Positions 45,894 through 58,381 of a stretch of 64,000 nucleotides of DNA are shown here, piece by piece. Under the pieces are notes generated by a model. That model did no database searches and was not told the origin of the DNA. It saw nothing but the letters and a program-made list of their open reading frames with translations. The translations under genes and the position numbers were made by a program. The first letter of the stretch is position 1. Each line of letters begins with the position of its first letter. Origin of the DNA: Wolfiporia cocos (Eukaryota; Basidiomycota; Agaricomycetes; Polyporales; Phaeolaceae); contig JACCLO010000004.1 in NCBI GenBank assembly GCA_029448655.1, positions 2,604,001 to 2,668,000 on the forward strand. The letters run 5' to 3'.

Positions 45894-47779
45894 TCAACAT
45901 CGGTGAGTCGTGGACTGGGGCCTCCTGGCATTGAAGGGCATACACCGCGGCTTCCAGTCCTCCGGAGACTCCTTCCGCTCGTCCCCGCGCCGAGGTCTTC
46001 TGTTGAATCCGTAGATAGGCCACATTGGCATATTGCAGACGCTCTGTAGAGCGTCATGCATCAGCAATGGACACATCTCATGCTGATCAAACTATAATAA
46101 CTCACATCCCGTGGGCAGACCTCATCACACCTGAGCCATTCCGTCCAATCGAGCCACTGCATCAGCTCCACAACACGCGCTTCCCATTTATCAACCAGAT
46201 GTTTGACGGCTTGCCTCTCGGCTCGGTCGTCTGCATCCATGCTCTCGACGAACACCGCGCCGTAGTCCATACACAGTCGTTGCATCACTGTCTCGATGCT
46301 TGTCTGCAGGAGCACCTCCTGCGGGGTCTTGTGGACACGTGGATCATTCAGGAAGCCCGTCGCAGAATACATACAGCGCCGGAGCGCTGACGTATTCGCA
46401 GTAGCAACCGGATGTGGGGGCGGTGATGGATGGTGAGGCCAGGGACGGGAAGACGAGTCTACCTCAACAGGTACGTCCACACCGACGAACGAGTCCCACG
46501 CGGACGAGTTGGAAGCCGAGCCCGTATCCATGTACAGGTTGACGGCGAATATGTCAGGCGGCGGACGGCTGCAAGGGTCTCCGTCGTGTTAACCTCCGCG
46601 CTCGTATTCAGAACCGCGCTCGCGTTTCCCAAGAACTCGCGTAGCTGCACTATCCTGCTTGCCCACTTCTCGACGACGTCCCGCGCAAGTGTGCCCCAGT
46701 CGAGCCCGCTCCCGCGTCCCGCCCACGGAGGGCGCCGCAACACCTCCTCCAGCTCGGTCTTCACGCTCTGCGCGTCCCCTATCGAGATATTCGGCCATAT
46801 TCGGTGCTGGCGCATCGTCTGCCCCACGCGTGCCGGGACAAGACTGTGAAGGCGCGGGTGGTAGAATGTCACGAGCGAGGCGTGGTCGAGAAGGACGTGG
46901 GCCTGCGGTACGGAGCCGCGCCGCGAAACTGCGCGGAGCCATTCGCCAGGGCCTGTTGTACTGAAGGACGAACTGCCTTCACACCTCCCTAGGGTAGGCC
47001 ATCTGTCGCCCCCAGTCGGAATGGGATCGTCCGGAGAGCCAGGAGGGCCGGAGGGCATGTCAACGGAGCCTGGAAGCGTCCCCGGGGCAGTGATGTTGAG
47101 ATGGCTAACAAGTTGGAGTGCTGACGAATCGAAATCGCACCATAGCAGCTCGCTGTGGGGCATGCGTGAGCCCCAGTTTGAGTATCCGGCGTGGTACGCC
47201 TATCACTCACAAACCTGCATTCGTGCGCACGAACCCCTCGACGCCAAATTCCTCGCCCCATTTGCACAAGTTCAATGCACGGTGATACTCGTCAAATACG
47301 AGGTAGTCATCAGAGCTGTCCATCCTGCCCTTTCCTGCAATAAGCACTTCCTGGCTGTCCAGCCAGCCTGTGTCATCCAGTGACGCGCTCAAACCGTCGA
47401 AATATATGACCCGCGCAGGCCGAGTGTTTCTGTATGTGAGCAAGTACGTATTCCCGCAATCTCCGGCCATAATGCCATAGCTCATCTCTGGGTCGAACGC
47501 GAACCACTCCGGAGATGGCGGTGGGACATTCGCGTTCTTACGCGCGTGATAGAGAAGGGTGAACGGCTCTAACAGCCCCGGAATGATAGTGTGGCCGTTT
47601 GGATGGTACGTGTTGGGCCATTGAACCAGAAGAGACGACAGCGAGTTGAAGATGAAAGGCGCGGTCGAGTTATCGACTGGCTCGGGAGGGGGCGGCGGCG
47701 GCGGTCCGGGGAAGAGAGGACGCTGTTCGGGAGAAGCAAGGATGATGGGCGCGCATGCGAGAAGCAGCAGCGACAGCAT
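45894..47779 (-). pseudogene. Frameshifted left copy of a tandemly duplicated secreted-protein gene
   Basis: This copy is strongly similar throughout to the intact gene at 48042..49964 and has the same three-exon layout: 47779..47211, 47152..46106 and 46043..45894. It has the same signal peptide (MLSLLLLACAPIILA). Exon 1 is the same length (569 nt) as in the intact copy, but exon 2 is 1,047 nt instead of 1,060, so the frame is lost. By alignment to the other copy, one base is missing at about 46542 (just after the segment LAAVRRLTYSP), shifting the frame across the rest of exon 2. A second change, an 8-base loss at about 45930, alters the C-terminal end in exon 3. Most of the sequence is otherwise open, so the decay is recent. 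A sequencing error could explain the single-base loss but not easily both. Confidence 0.75.
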
Positions 47780-48041
47780 CGTCAATGAATTAATGATGAG
47801 TGGGTCTCGCGGTTCAAACGTTCAACCGTCACGGACGTTCAACGTGGCGCGCGCAGCGCAGTCGCTGACACGGTACACGTGACAACAATAAACGCGTCGC
47901 GTCGACTTGCCAGTGCTTGCTGTAGCGTTCCGTCCTTCTGACGTGTTTGTCGAACGCAACTCTCAGTGAGTTACATAACACACGCACTCTATATATTGGA
48001 GTTTCACACAGATACAAATGCGGGCACAACGCTACGACCGC

Positions 48042-49964
48042 TCAAAAATCTAGTACCTCATTGTTTGCGTGGATTCGAGGGCCGCCGGGGCCTCCTGGCA
48101 TAGACGGGTTCAAGGACATACACTGCGGCTTCCAGTCCTCCGGAGACTCCGGATGCTCGTCCCCGCGTCGACGGCCTCTGCCGAATCCGCCGACGGGCCA
48201 CATTTGCATCGTGCAGACGCTCTGTGGAGCGTCACTCCATCAGCAAAGGGCACATTTCCCGCAGACAAATGATGTCAACTTACGTCCCGCGGGCAGACCT
48301 CATCACACCTGAGCCATTCCGTCCAATCAAGCCACTGCATCAGCTCCATAACGCGCGCTTCCCAGGCTTCAACTAGATTTTTGACCACGTTCCTCTCGGC
48401 TTTGTCGTCTGCATCCATGCTCTCGATGAACACCATGCCATAGTCCATACACAGCCGTTGCATCACTGTCTCGATGCTTGTCTGCAGGAGAACCTCCTGC
48501 GGGGACTTGTGGACGCGTGGATCATTCAGGAAGCCCGTCGCAGAATACATACAGCGCCGGAGCGCTGACGTATTCGCAGTAGCAACCGGATGTGGGGGCG
48601 GTGATGGATGGTGAGGCCAGGGACGGGAAGACGAGTCCATCTCAACAAGTACGTCCATACCTACGAACGAGTCCCACGCAGACGAGTTGGAAGCCGAGCC
48701 CGTATCCATGTACAGGTTGAGCGGCGAATAAGTCAGGCGGCGGACGGCTGCAAGGGTCTCCGTCGTGTTGACCTCCGCACTCGTATTCAGAGCCGCACTT
48801 GCGTATCCCAAGAACTCGCGTAGCTGCACTATCCTGCTTGCCCACTTCTCGACGACATCTCGTGCGAGTGTGCCCCAGTCGAACTCGCTCCCGCGTCCCG
48901 CCCACGGAGGGCGCCGAAGCACTTCCTCCAGCTCTGCCTTCACGCTCTGCGCGTCCTCTATAGAGATGTTTGGCCATATTCTGTGCTGGCGCATCGTCTT
49001 ACCCACGCGGGCCGGGGCAAGGCTGTGAAGGCGCGGGTGGTAGAATGTCACGAGCGAGGCGTGGTCGAGAAGGACGTGGGCCTGCGGTACGGAGCCACGC
49101 TGCGAGGCGGCGCGGAGCCACTCGGTGAAAGCTGTGATGCTGAAGGGTCCACTACTTCTGCCTCTGCCACCACCAGAAGGACGAGTGGGACGCCGATCGC
49201 CTCCGGTCGGAACGGGATCGCGTGGAGAACCAGGAGGGCCGGAGGGCATGTCGACAGAGCCCGGAGGCGTCCCCGGAGCAGTGATGTTGAGATGACTAAC
49301 GAGTTGCAAGGCTGGTGAACTGAAATCGCACCATAGCAGCTCACTTTGGGGCGTGTGTGAGCGTCGATATCCAGCACGAAGTGGTGATCACTCACAAGCC
49401 TGCGTTCATGCGAACGAACCCTTCAATGCCGAAGTCCTCACCCCACTTACACAGGCTCAACGCACGACGGTACTCGTCAAAGGAAGGATAGTCCTCAGAG
49501 CTGTTCATCCTACCCTTCCCCGCGATGAGGACCTCCTGGCTGTCCAGCCAGCCTGTCTCGCTCAGCGCCGCGCTCATCCCGTCGAAGTACACGATCCGTG
49601 CAGGCCGGATGCTCCTGTATGTGAGCAAGTACGTATTCCCGCCCCGCCCGGCCATAATTCCATAGCTCATCTCTGAGTCGAACGCGAACCACTCCGGAGA
49701 TGGCGGTGGGACATTCGCATCCTTACGCGCGTGATACAGGAGCGTGAACGGGTCCAAGAACCCAGGAATGATGGTGTGACCGTTTTGGTGGTACGTGTTG
49801 GGCCATTGAACCAGAAGTGACGACAGCGAGTTGAAGATGAAAGGCGCGGTCGAGTTATCGACTGGCTCGGGCGGGTGCGGCGGCGGCGATCCAGGAAAGA
49901 GAGGCCGCTGCTCGGGAGAAGCGAGGATGATGGGCGCACATGCGAGAAGCAGAAGCGACAGCAT
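48042..49964 (-). CDS. Secreted glycoprotein-like hypothetical protein (intact tandem copy)
   Basis: Exons on the minus strand (49964..49396, 49343..48284, 48221..48042) join in phase to 602 aa. An N-terminal hydrophobic stretch (MLSLLLLACAPIILA, then SPEQ) is a classic signal peptide, and many N-x-S/T sites (for example NSTAP, NITAP, NTSAE, NTTET) suggest a glycosylated extracellular or vacuolar protein. Other visible parts: LVQWPNTYHQNGHTIIPGFL, SYGIMAG, PARIVYFDG, a Pro/Gly-rich linker, HVLLDHASLVTFYHPRLHSL, and a C-terminal Cys-containing part (MQRLCMDYG, RCDEVCPRD, SVCTMQMWP, SPEDWKPQC). I do not recognise the family or any catalytic motif. Its neighbour at 45894..47779 is a decayed direct duplicate. 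A LINE fragment lies 133 bp upstream of its start codon. Confidence 0.75.
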
Positions 49965-50081
49965 CGCTGGTGGCGACTGGGTGTCGCGACCCAACGGTTG
50001 CAGATGTTCAAGCCCGCAGGGTGAACGGCCCTCTCGAAAGCGCTGAGCTGGCCCGCAGCGCGCCGACTATGATAACACGGT

Positions 50082-50096
50082 ACACGTGATACCAAT
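50082..50096. repeat. Target-site duplication, left copy, 15 bp
   Basis: ACACGTGATACCAAT occurs here and again at 50611..50625, immediately bracketing the LINE fragment. Confidence 0.85.
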
Positions 50097-50610
50097 TTTT
50101 TTTTGTATACATTTGTATCCCGCGTCAAGTAACTACGACTGAATGCGGCGTTCGTGTACGGAAGAAACGAGGCTTATGTGTGGGATGGAGAGGGAGTAGA
50201 TGTGCGGCAGACCATGTGTAGGGTAGTGCGAAGGGGAAGGTATCTAGGGAGCTTGGGTAGTGCTACATGTAGGACTCACCCTGGGTCGACAACAGCGGTA
50301 GGGGGGGTGCGGACTTTGCGAACGCCGTGGTGGACTTGAGGAACAGCGCAATGGCGTTGAGGCCCTTCGGCGTAGACAGGAGGGTGCGAACATTCAGCGA
50401 TCGGGATGCGGCGCGCAGGTGGTGGCGTGCGTCAGTGTGTCGGGGGCAGTCGACAAGGACGTGTTCTCGCGTTTGCAGTGTGACCCCATCGCACGGGCAG
50501 CGCGAGGACTCAGAAGGGACGAAGCGGCGATAGTAGTCACCAAAGTGGCCATGGCCAAGGACAATGCGGGAGTGTACATGACGGGGCCCTGTGTAGGTCC
50601 AGTGGAAACG
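50097..50610 (-). mobile_element. 5'-truncated LINE (non-LTR retrotransposon) insertion
   Basis: This is a 514-bp insert bracketed by a 15-bp direct repeat. It carries a run of T at its left edge (poly-A tail on the minus strand). On the minus strand a frame is open from the truncation point (50610) to a stop at 50263 (115 codons). It encodes the C-terminal end typical of fungal LINE ORF2 proteins: the segment GHGHFGDYYRRFVPSESSRC, then a Cys-rich knuckle (C-P-C ... TREHVLVDC). The remainder is 3' untranslated region. Only the last part of the element was copied, as is common in target-primed reverse transcription. The paralogous DNA near 47867-47895 lacks the insert. Confidence 0.85.
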
Positions 50611-50625
50611 ACACGTGATACCAAT
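50611..50625. repeat. Target-site duplication, right copy, 15 bp
   Basis: Exact second copy of the 15-base sequence at 50082..50096. Confidence 0.85.
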
Positions 50626-50764
50626 AAACGCGTCGCGTCGATTTACCAGCGCTCAGAGTTGCAGCTGAAGCCGTGGTTTACAGGGCACACATTTCAGTAA
50701 GTTAACACGCACCAAATACAACTAGGTTATGCACACGGAATACAGACGCGAACCCAATCTTCCG

Positions 50765-52385
50765 CTACCCTTCATGGCTGTTTGCATGAATTTGAGGGTC
50801 AAACCCTCGAGGAAAGACTTGTCGAACATTGATGTTGATGCGTGCGCTGCGCAAGTACTGCTCGTACACCTCCCACATTTCACCTCCAGAATCAACATTG
50901 TGCTGGAGATGCGGCGGAAGGGTACCTTCAAGAATCCGTGGGACACCTAGTAAATCCGTCATAAACTACTGAGGGATCAGACGAGCGCGTTCGAGCGTAC
51001 CATGGTATGCACGGCGACAGGCTGGCCCGGACATGATAACGACGTCTCCAGAACGAAGGAGGATTGGCGTTGGCTCCACGTCACGAGTGAGGCCGCCAAT
51101 GAGGAAGACAGCCGCACAACCGAGGCTACAGTATACGCGTGAACGTTGATGCCCTCGTAACATGAGCTAAACGTACGAGACGGACACCAGCGGCGACGTT
51201 GTGCACACTTCCGACCGGTCGACATGAGCCATCAACGTATCCTGCATGCACTCAGCAACCATACAAAATTGACGTTAGTTCGCTCACTCACCTTTGTTTG
51301 GTAGAAATTGACGATGCCGGCATCGGGCTCTGAGGATATATTAGCTACGAGTGGCCTCATCAGCGGTCGTGTCCACCTTACCGTACGTCTTGTTCCACGA
51401 ATTCCAATCCGGACCTTCGTCGCCCCAGTCGTCGCGCGTCGCATTCTGCTCCCCGAAGACCTCTTCCCAACTTACCGACCGCACCGCGCGCTTGCAAACG
51501 CTCTGAATCTCATCACTGATGACTCCCTTCCCCTTCGAAAAGTCATATTGCTTTGTCCCCCAATGATATGACCATCCGATATTTGCCCAGCGCAGCTTGG
51601 GAATCAGAGCAGAGGTGCGAATTGCTTGCGCAGAGGTTGATGGTGCTGGAGGAGGCTTCGGTGTGGTAGATATCGCGCCATAATTCTCTCTGTCCACGGG
51701 TTCATTGGAGATCAGCATGCGAGGACCAGGCGGTTCCGACACCGCCTCAGTAGTTGGTGTCGCGACCAGAGCTCGAGGTTGAATGATCTCGTCTCCGCGA
51801 TGCCCAACGCATACATCGAGATAGTTGTTCCATAAACCTTCCTCCGGAAGGACATAATGTGTGTCCAGATTCGTCTCATTGGGATAGCGGGCCTGCTCGC
51901 ACAATGCCCACCGTACAAGCCTCCTCTGCTCGTCCGGCGGCACAAACGATGGCAGAAGCACGAGTCCTGTTGCAGAACGCCAGATCACACGTTGCAATGA
52001 ATACGTACATCAAATTTACAACGGCAGACTGCCCACCAGGCGTATCCGGGAATATATATGCCGTCCTTGACGAAGATCCCTCGCCTCCCAGCTCGATCTT
52101 CTTACAGCGCACCGCATCGCCTCTCCCCCTCCAGCCTCCCTTTACAATTTCCTCTGCGCGAGACTCATCTGACACAGCCACATCGAGAACGCCGGACAGA
52201 TCAGGAGGGGGAAAGCGCGCCTTAAACCTCTTCTCCGCTGCTCGGAACGGCGTCCAGTCCGCCTCGACATGCGCGTCCCGGTTCCAGGTAGTATTCAGAT
52301 ACTTTTTGCGGGCCTTTTTGTACGCCGCACTTGTCGGATCCAGGATGTCTGCAACAGAGGTTGCGTTTGTCGTCGGCGCCGGCAT
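50765..52385 (-). CDS. ALKBH1: AlkB-family dioxygenase, ALKBH1-like
   Basis: This is a Fe(II)/2-oxoglutarate oxygenase; ALKBH1-type enzymes demethylate or hydroxylate modified bases in tRNA and, in some reports, DNA. Exons on the minus strand (52385..52037, 51966..51382, 51329..51292, 51241..51177, 51125..51001, 50946..50765) join in phase to 447 aa. Metal ligands are visible: HVD at 330-332 within DTLMAHVDRSE, and a distal His at about 387 in YHGVPRIL. The 2-oxoglutarate-binding Arg at about 429 lies in ININVRQVFPRGF. Other family blocks are PDAGIVNFYQTKD and LGCAAVFLIGG, then LLRSGDVVIMSG. The N-terminal 120 residues and a Pro/Thr-rich insert (about 190-240) are fungal additions. It is divergent from LETM1. 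Confidence 0.92.
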
Positions 52386-52597
52386 GGAAGTCGGAAGCCA
52401 AAAAGAAAGTTAAAAGCGAGTTGAAACAAGTTGAGCCGTTCGTCGCCGGCTATTGGCGTCACCTCAGCGTCAACTTGGAGCGGCGTATTTCTACCCGTGC
52501 ACGCTCGGCGTGCTCGTTAATCCTTACGGCCGCACTGATCAGCTACTGGACACTGGACGATCCTCGGTGACTCGTCGAGCTCAGAACTCTGGAATTC
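52386..52597. promoter_or_regulatory. 212-bp shared promoter of ALKBH1-like (-) and LETM1 (+)
   Basis: The start codons face away from each other with 212 bp between them. No TATA box is seen. Both genes may act in mitochondria, so a shared promoter is plausible, but that link is inference. Confidence 0.55.
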
Positions 52598-54875
<2,278 letters not shown>

Positions 54876-55231
54876 TCCTGCAGGACATGCTATTGCTATA
54901 ATACGTCTCGCTGTTGTAGAACATCATTATCAATATAGACGTGACGACGACAGGCCCCAGCTGCTCGCAAGTATCGGTGCACACGCGAGGTTCCACCTTG
55001 CAATTGCTTGATCAGACTGCATCGTCGTCATGTGAAAGTCGAGATATGATACGAGCGTCTAGAGGAGGAGCACACCGTGAGTCGCAGTGACGTCGCTGCA
55101 CAGAGCCATCCCAGCCACCGTATATACACGATCGTTCCAGCCAATGTGCTCTCCCACTTTTCTGCACGCTCACGACACACGCCTGATACCCACTCTTTTG
55201 CATACCTAATCCGACGACTGATACCGCCAAC
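54876..55231. other. Intergenic, promoter of the Gly/Tyr-rich gene
   Basis: No gene is seen. The last 150 bp before 55232 are C/A-rich pyrimidine-biased sequence typical of a fungal 5' leader. Confidence 0.4.
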
Positions 55232-56988
55232 ATGGTCGCATATGCACACTATCAGTCCGCCACAGATGGCTGGGGAACACCGGATGTACGCACGCAACCG
55301 CCGTTCAGGCTCTACTTGGCGCAAGAGAGCTCACGCGGATATGGGCAGTACAGGTTTGGACGGCCGCCAGTACCGAGCTTCACGCCAGAGTCGTCATGTG
55401 CGTTCCTTTCACCGCCATTGAATCGACGTCACCTGAACTCACTCCGCACGGCGCGCAGGGGGCGGCCTTGACTACTTTCGCGCGCACGCCTTTCAGGGTG
55501 GCCCGTAAGCTTCACCACCACATCAAACGCACACTCACCTTTCTAACTACCTCTTACTGCTCTGAACGCTGGGCCTGTAACTCGATTGTGGCTGCAGGCA
55601 ATTCTACCAATCCGTAATGGGCAGGATGTCCTCCGCGGTCGGCGTCGGCTTCAACGAAGCGCGGTACTGGCACCGCCGCATCTATGGCGGGCTCGTGAAC
55701 CTCTCGCAGGTGCTCCCTGCGGACGTCGGCAGTGCCGCGGCATACGAGGCGTACCGCATCTGGAAGTACCACCAGCAGAACGTATTTCAACCGCTCGGGG
55801 GCGACATTGAGCGTATGCGTGAGGCGATGATTGCCATGGCTGTCGCAGAAGGTCCGCGTGCCTCGAGTTGCACGGAAGAGTATGACTGAATCCTGTCATA
55901 GCGACGCAACTGTGGCAGTATACCGGGCGTGCGCTTGATAGCTATGGACGACAGGACGCGGGGGAGGCGGCTGCGGCCACTGCGTCCCGCATTGCACGGA
56001 CGGTATGTGCTGACCACTTACCTACGCTGCGCGTACTCACCACAACCTGCACATACCATAGGTGCTCGTAGCAGAAACAGGAGGTTTGGGCGTAGGAGCA
56101 GCTCCCAGCTACGGCGCGGGAGTCGGCATGATGAACGGCGGCGCAACCCCGGCAGCGGCAGGGCTTGGTGCGGCGGGCATGGCGAACACGCTCGGCGTTG
56201 GGCCCGGCGGCGGCGGGACATGCGCGGGCATGGCGGGCGGAAGCATCAACCCACTCGACTACGCGAACAGGGCGGGCCTGAATCCGCTCAGCTATACCAA
56301 CCCCGCCGGCGCAGGCGCGAACCCGCTCGGATGCGCGAACGGCGCGGGGGCGGGCGGCGTGTACGCACGCGACTATGCGTACTCGGGGCGACCGAGAGGG
56401 CTGCGGCGCGCGTCGTCTGTAGATTCGACGATCTCAGCGGGCTATGCGGGCAGAGAGGTTGGCGCGGCGACGCCTATATCAAGTACAGCGGGGTCTCTGG
56501 TAGGTGGGGGAGTCGGTGGCGTCGTCTCGCCAGCGGGAGGCGCGGGGGTCGCGACGCCACTCGCGGGGGGTGCAGGGGTCACAGCAGGTTACCCCGTAGG
56601 CATTACGGCAGGTTACCCCGCAGGCGTTACTTACGTCCAACCTGGCGCGACTGCATATGGAGCTGGCGGGCTTGGAGGCGGGACCGGTATGGGCGGAGTG
56701 TTGCCCTCTGCGAGCGGTTATGGCGGATATGGCGGATACGGAGGGTATGGAGGGTATGGCGGATATGGAGGGTATGGCGGGTACGGCGCGCAGCCTGGCC
56801 TGGCGGGACCCGGAGGTGTTGGCGCTTTGGGGGGCGTCGGCGCGATGGGCGGATACCAATACCCCGGTGCGTACATGGGCGGGCAGGCGCAAGTTGTCCC
56901 GCCTGGTTCGACCGTCGTCATTCGACAACCTCGGCATAGGTCGCGGCACCACCATAGGAGAGCGCGGAGCGTAGATGTTGGATATTGA
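55232..56988 (+). CDS. Gly/Tyr-rich hypothetical protein with a helical N-terminal half
   Basis: Exons 55232..55397, 55459..55504, 55598..55851, 55902..56002 and 56062..56988 join in phase to 497 aa. The first ~190 residues look ordered: YFRAHAFQGGPQFYQSVMGR, ARYWHRRIYGGLVNLSQVLP, AAYEAYRIWKYHQQNVFQPL, then alanine-rich helix up to ASRIARTVLV. The rest is Gly/Ala/Tyr low-complexity sequence with ATP- and GYP-type repeats and a (GGY)n run, ending in a His/Arg patch (RQPRHRSRHHHRRARS). The layout suggests a disordered, possibly phase-separating or wall-associated tail on a small helical domain. There is no signal peptide. Family not recognised. Confidence 0.72.
56716..56786 (+). repeat. GGY codon repeat within the Gly/Tyr-rich gene
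   Basis: About seven consecutive Gly-Gly-Tyr units with varied third codon bases (GGC GGA TAT, GGA GGG TAT). The repeat is therefore kept at the protein level rather than being a young DNA slippage tract. Confidence 0.8.
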
Positions 56989-57138
56989 GGACCACAAGCT
57001 GGGGGATAAGAAGAGAAGGGTCATGGGGCAGCGCAAGCCGTATCCTTCGCTGTAATCTTGAATCTCGACAATTGCGTGATCATGACTGTCGTAACTTACC
57101 AACTTACTATCGCCGTCAATAAATAGTAGTAGCGGACT

Positions 57139-57182
57139 GCGCATGATGGTACTTGTGATGGCGCATGATGGTACTTGTGATG
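57139..57182. repeat. 22-bp tandem duplication
   Basis: The unit starting GCGCATGATGGTACTTGTGA occurs twice back to back with no mismatch, consistent with a recent slippage event. Confidence 0.85.
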
Positions 57183-57920
57183 GCGTACGGCGGCACCCAG
57201 CGTCAGTGAGTGACTCATCACGTGTTGAGCCGAACGCGTCTGTCACCGTCACGTCCGACGCCTTTACGCGATCGTAGGATTGGCGAGGGCAGGTGTGTAT
57301 ATCTAATTCGTAATCAGGAATTCACCGAGCACTGCGCGATAGAATTGCTCTTGACACGACATGCATGGACCGCAAAACCTTTCTTTGTCGCACTATTAGG
57401 CCTGCCCTTTCTAGGACCGACTAGATCGGCATCAGATCTGATCGTAGACCGATCAAGTTAGTGAAACAGCTACGCCACTAGTACTTCCATGTACTCACTT
57501 GACCCTCTGGCCTCTAAGGCTGCACATACGATTATATGCACCATTTTATCACTGCCATGTTCTTGTGACGCACGAACTGCATGGAGGATCATGTACACAC
57601 TCGGGCAACCCTCGCCTGGCAGCAGCTGTACTAGCCGCTGGGCCCGACTGCCATCGACCCGCCTCGACGCCCCCCAGACCGACTCGAACAATCACGGCTG
57701 CCATCACTGTCATGCGCTGCATCTATCCACATTCCAGCCCGCAGAGCTCTCTGCCGGGGTCGTACCACCCACCTTACAATTAATTAACCACCCGTAGTGT
57801 CTGGTCTCGCCGCGCCGCGCGACCTCCAGCCACAGCCAGGCAGGCCTGCGCGCTCCTCAATATCCCGATGTGCACTACACATTACCTCTTCGGAAAGCGA
57901 GTGTGCTATCTGGGGCGAGC

Positions 57921-57927
57921 TATAAAT
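57921..57927 (+). promoter_or_regulatory. TATA box of the 73-residue membrane-protein gene
   Basis: TATAAAT lies 129 bp before the start codon at 58050. The stretch between is C/T-rich (…CGCCTCTTCTTCATTG…), as in highly expressed fungal genes. Confidence 0.5.
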
Positions 57928-58049
57928 GCGCGGGCTAGGTAGCAGGGCACCCAGAGCGAACCCTCGCACCGAACCACCCGTTCCCGCCTCTTCTTCATTG
58001 ACGCATTCCGCATTTCCGCTTCCCTTCTGCACCCAGACACACCCACAAG

Positions 58050-58381
58050 ATGATGAACCTCATCCGCGACCGCGCACCAGTGAGCTCACTCCACCGCAGT
58101 CCCTGTCCGTCCGAGATGCTGATGTGCCGCGCGCCTGGGCCAGTCGCTCATCCTCTTCGGGAGCATCCAAACGGTCATGTGGAGCTTCGTGTATTACCGG
58201 TGGCGCGAGCCGAGGTGCGTCCCTCTCGATGTTCTGCTTGTGGACCGTTGCTAACGGTAGAAATGGCGATAGCTTGATCACTGGTCCCCTTCCATCGCAT
58301 ATTCCGAAGGGATATATCGGCAGAGCGCGCTTCCAGAACCCGGAGAGGCCACTTGCGCACAGCCTCCCGCAAGAGTACTAG
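58050..58381 (+). CDS. Small single-span membrane protein, 73 residues, three exons
   Basis: Assembled from exons too short to stand out singly: 58050..58079, 58144..58214 and 58261..58381. Both introns are canonical (GTGAGC...GGCCAG, and GTGCGT...GGTAG with a perfect GCTAACG branch site) and all phases close to a TAG. The protein begins MMNLIRDRAP, has one hydrophobic span SLILFGSIQTVMWSFVYY flanked by RWREPR, and ends with a soluble tail (PLPSHIPKGYIGRARFQNPE). The charge pattern (Arg on both sides) does not fix topology. A TATA box upstream supports expression. Family not recognised; the size suggests an organelle-membrane accessory subunit, which is inference. Confidence 0.65.

Larger units (their letters stand above)
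56989..58049. other. Intergenic, 1.06 kb
   Basis: No gene is seen. It holds a 22-bp tandem duplication (57139..57182) and, at the right end, a TATA box and pyrimidine-rich leader for the 73-residue membrane-protein gene. Confidence 0.45.

Noticed and set aside
46459..47163. Left duplicate as a functional gene with an extra intron to bypass the frameshift
   Set aside because: No donor/acceptor pair flanks the missing base at about 46542, and the right copy is contiguous there.
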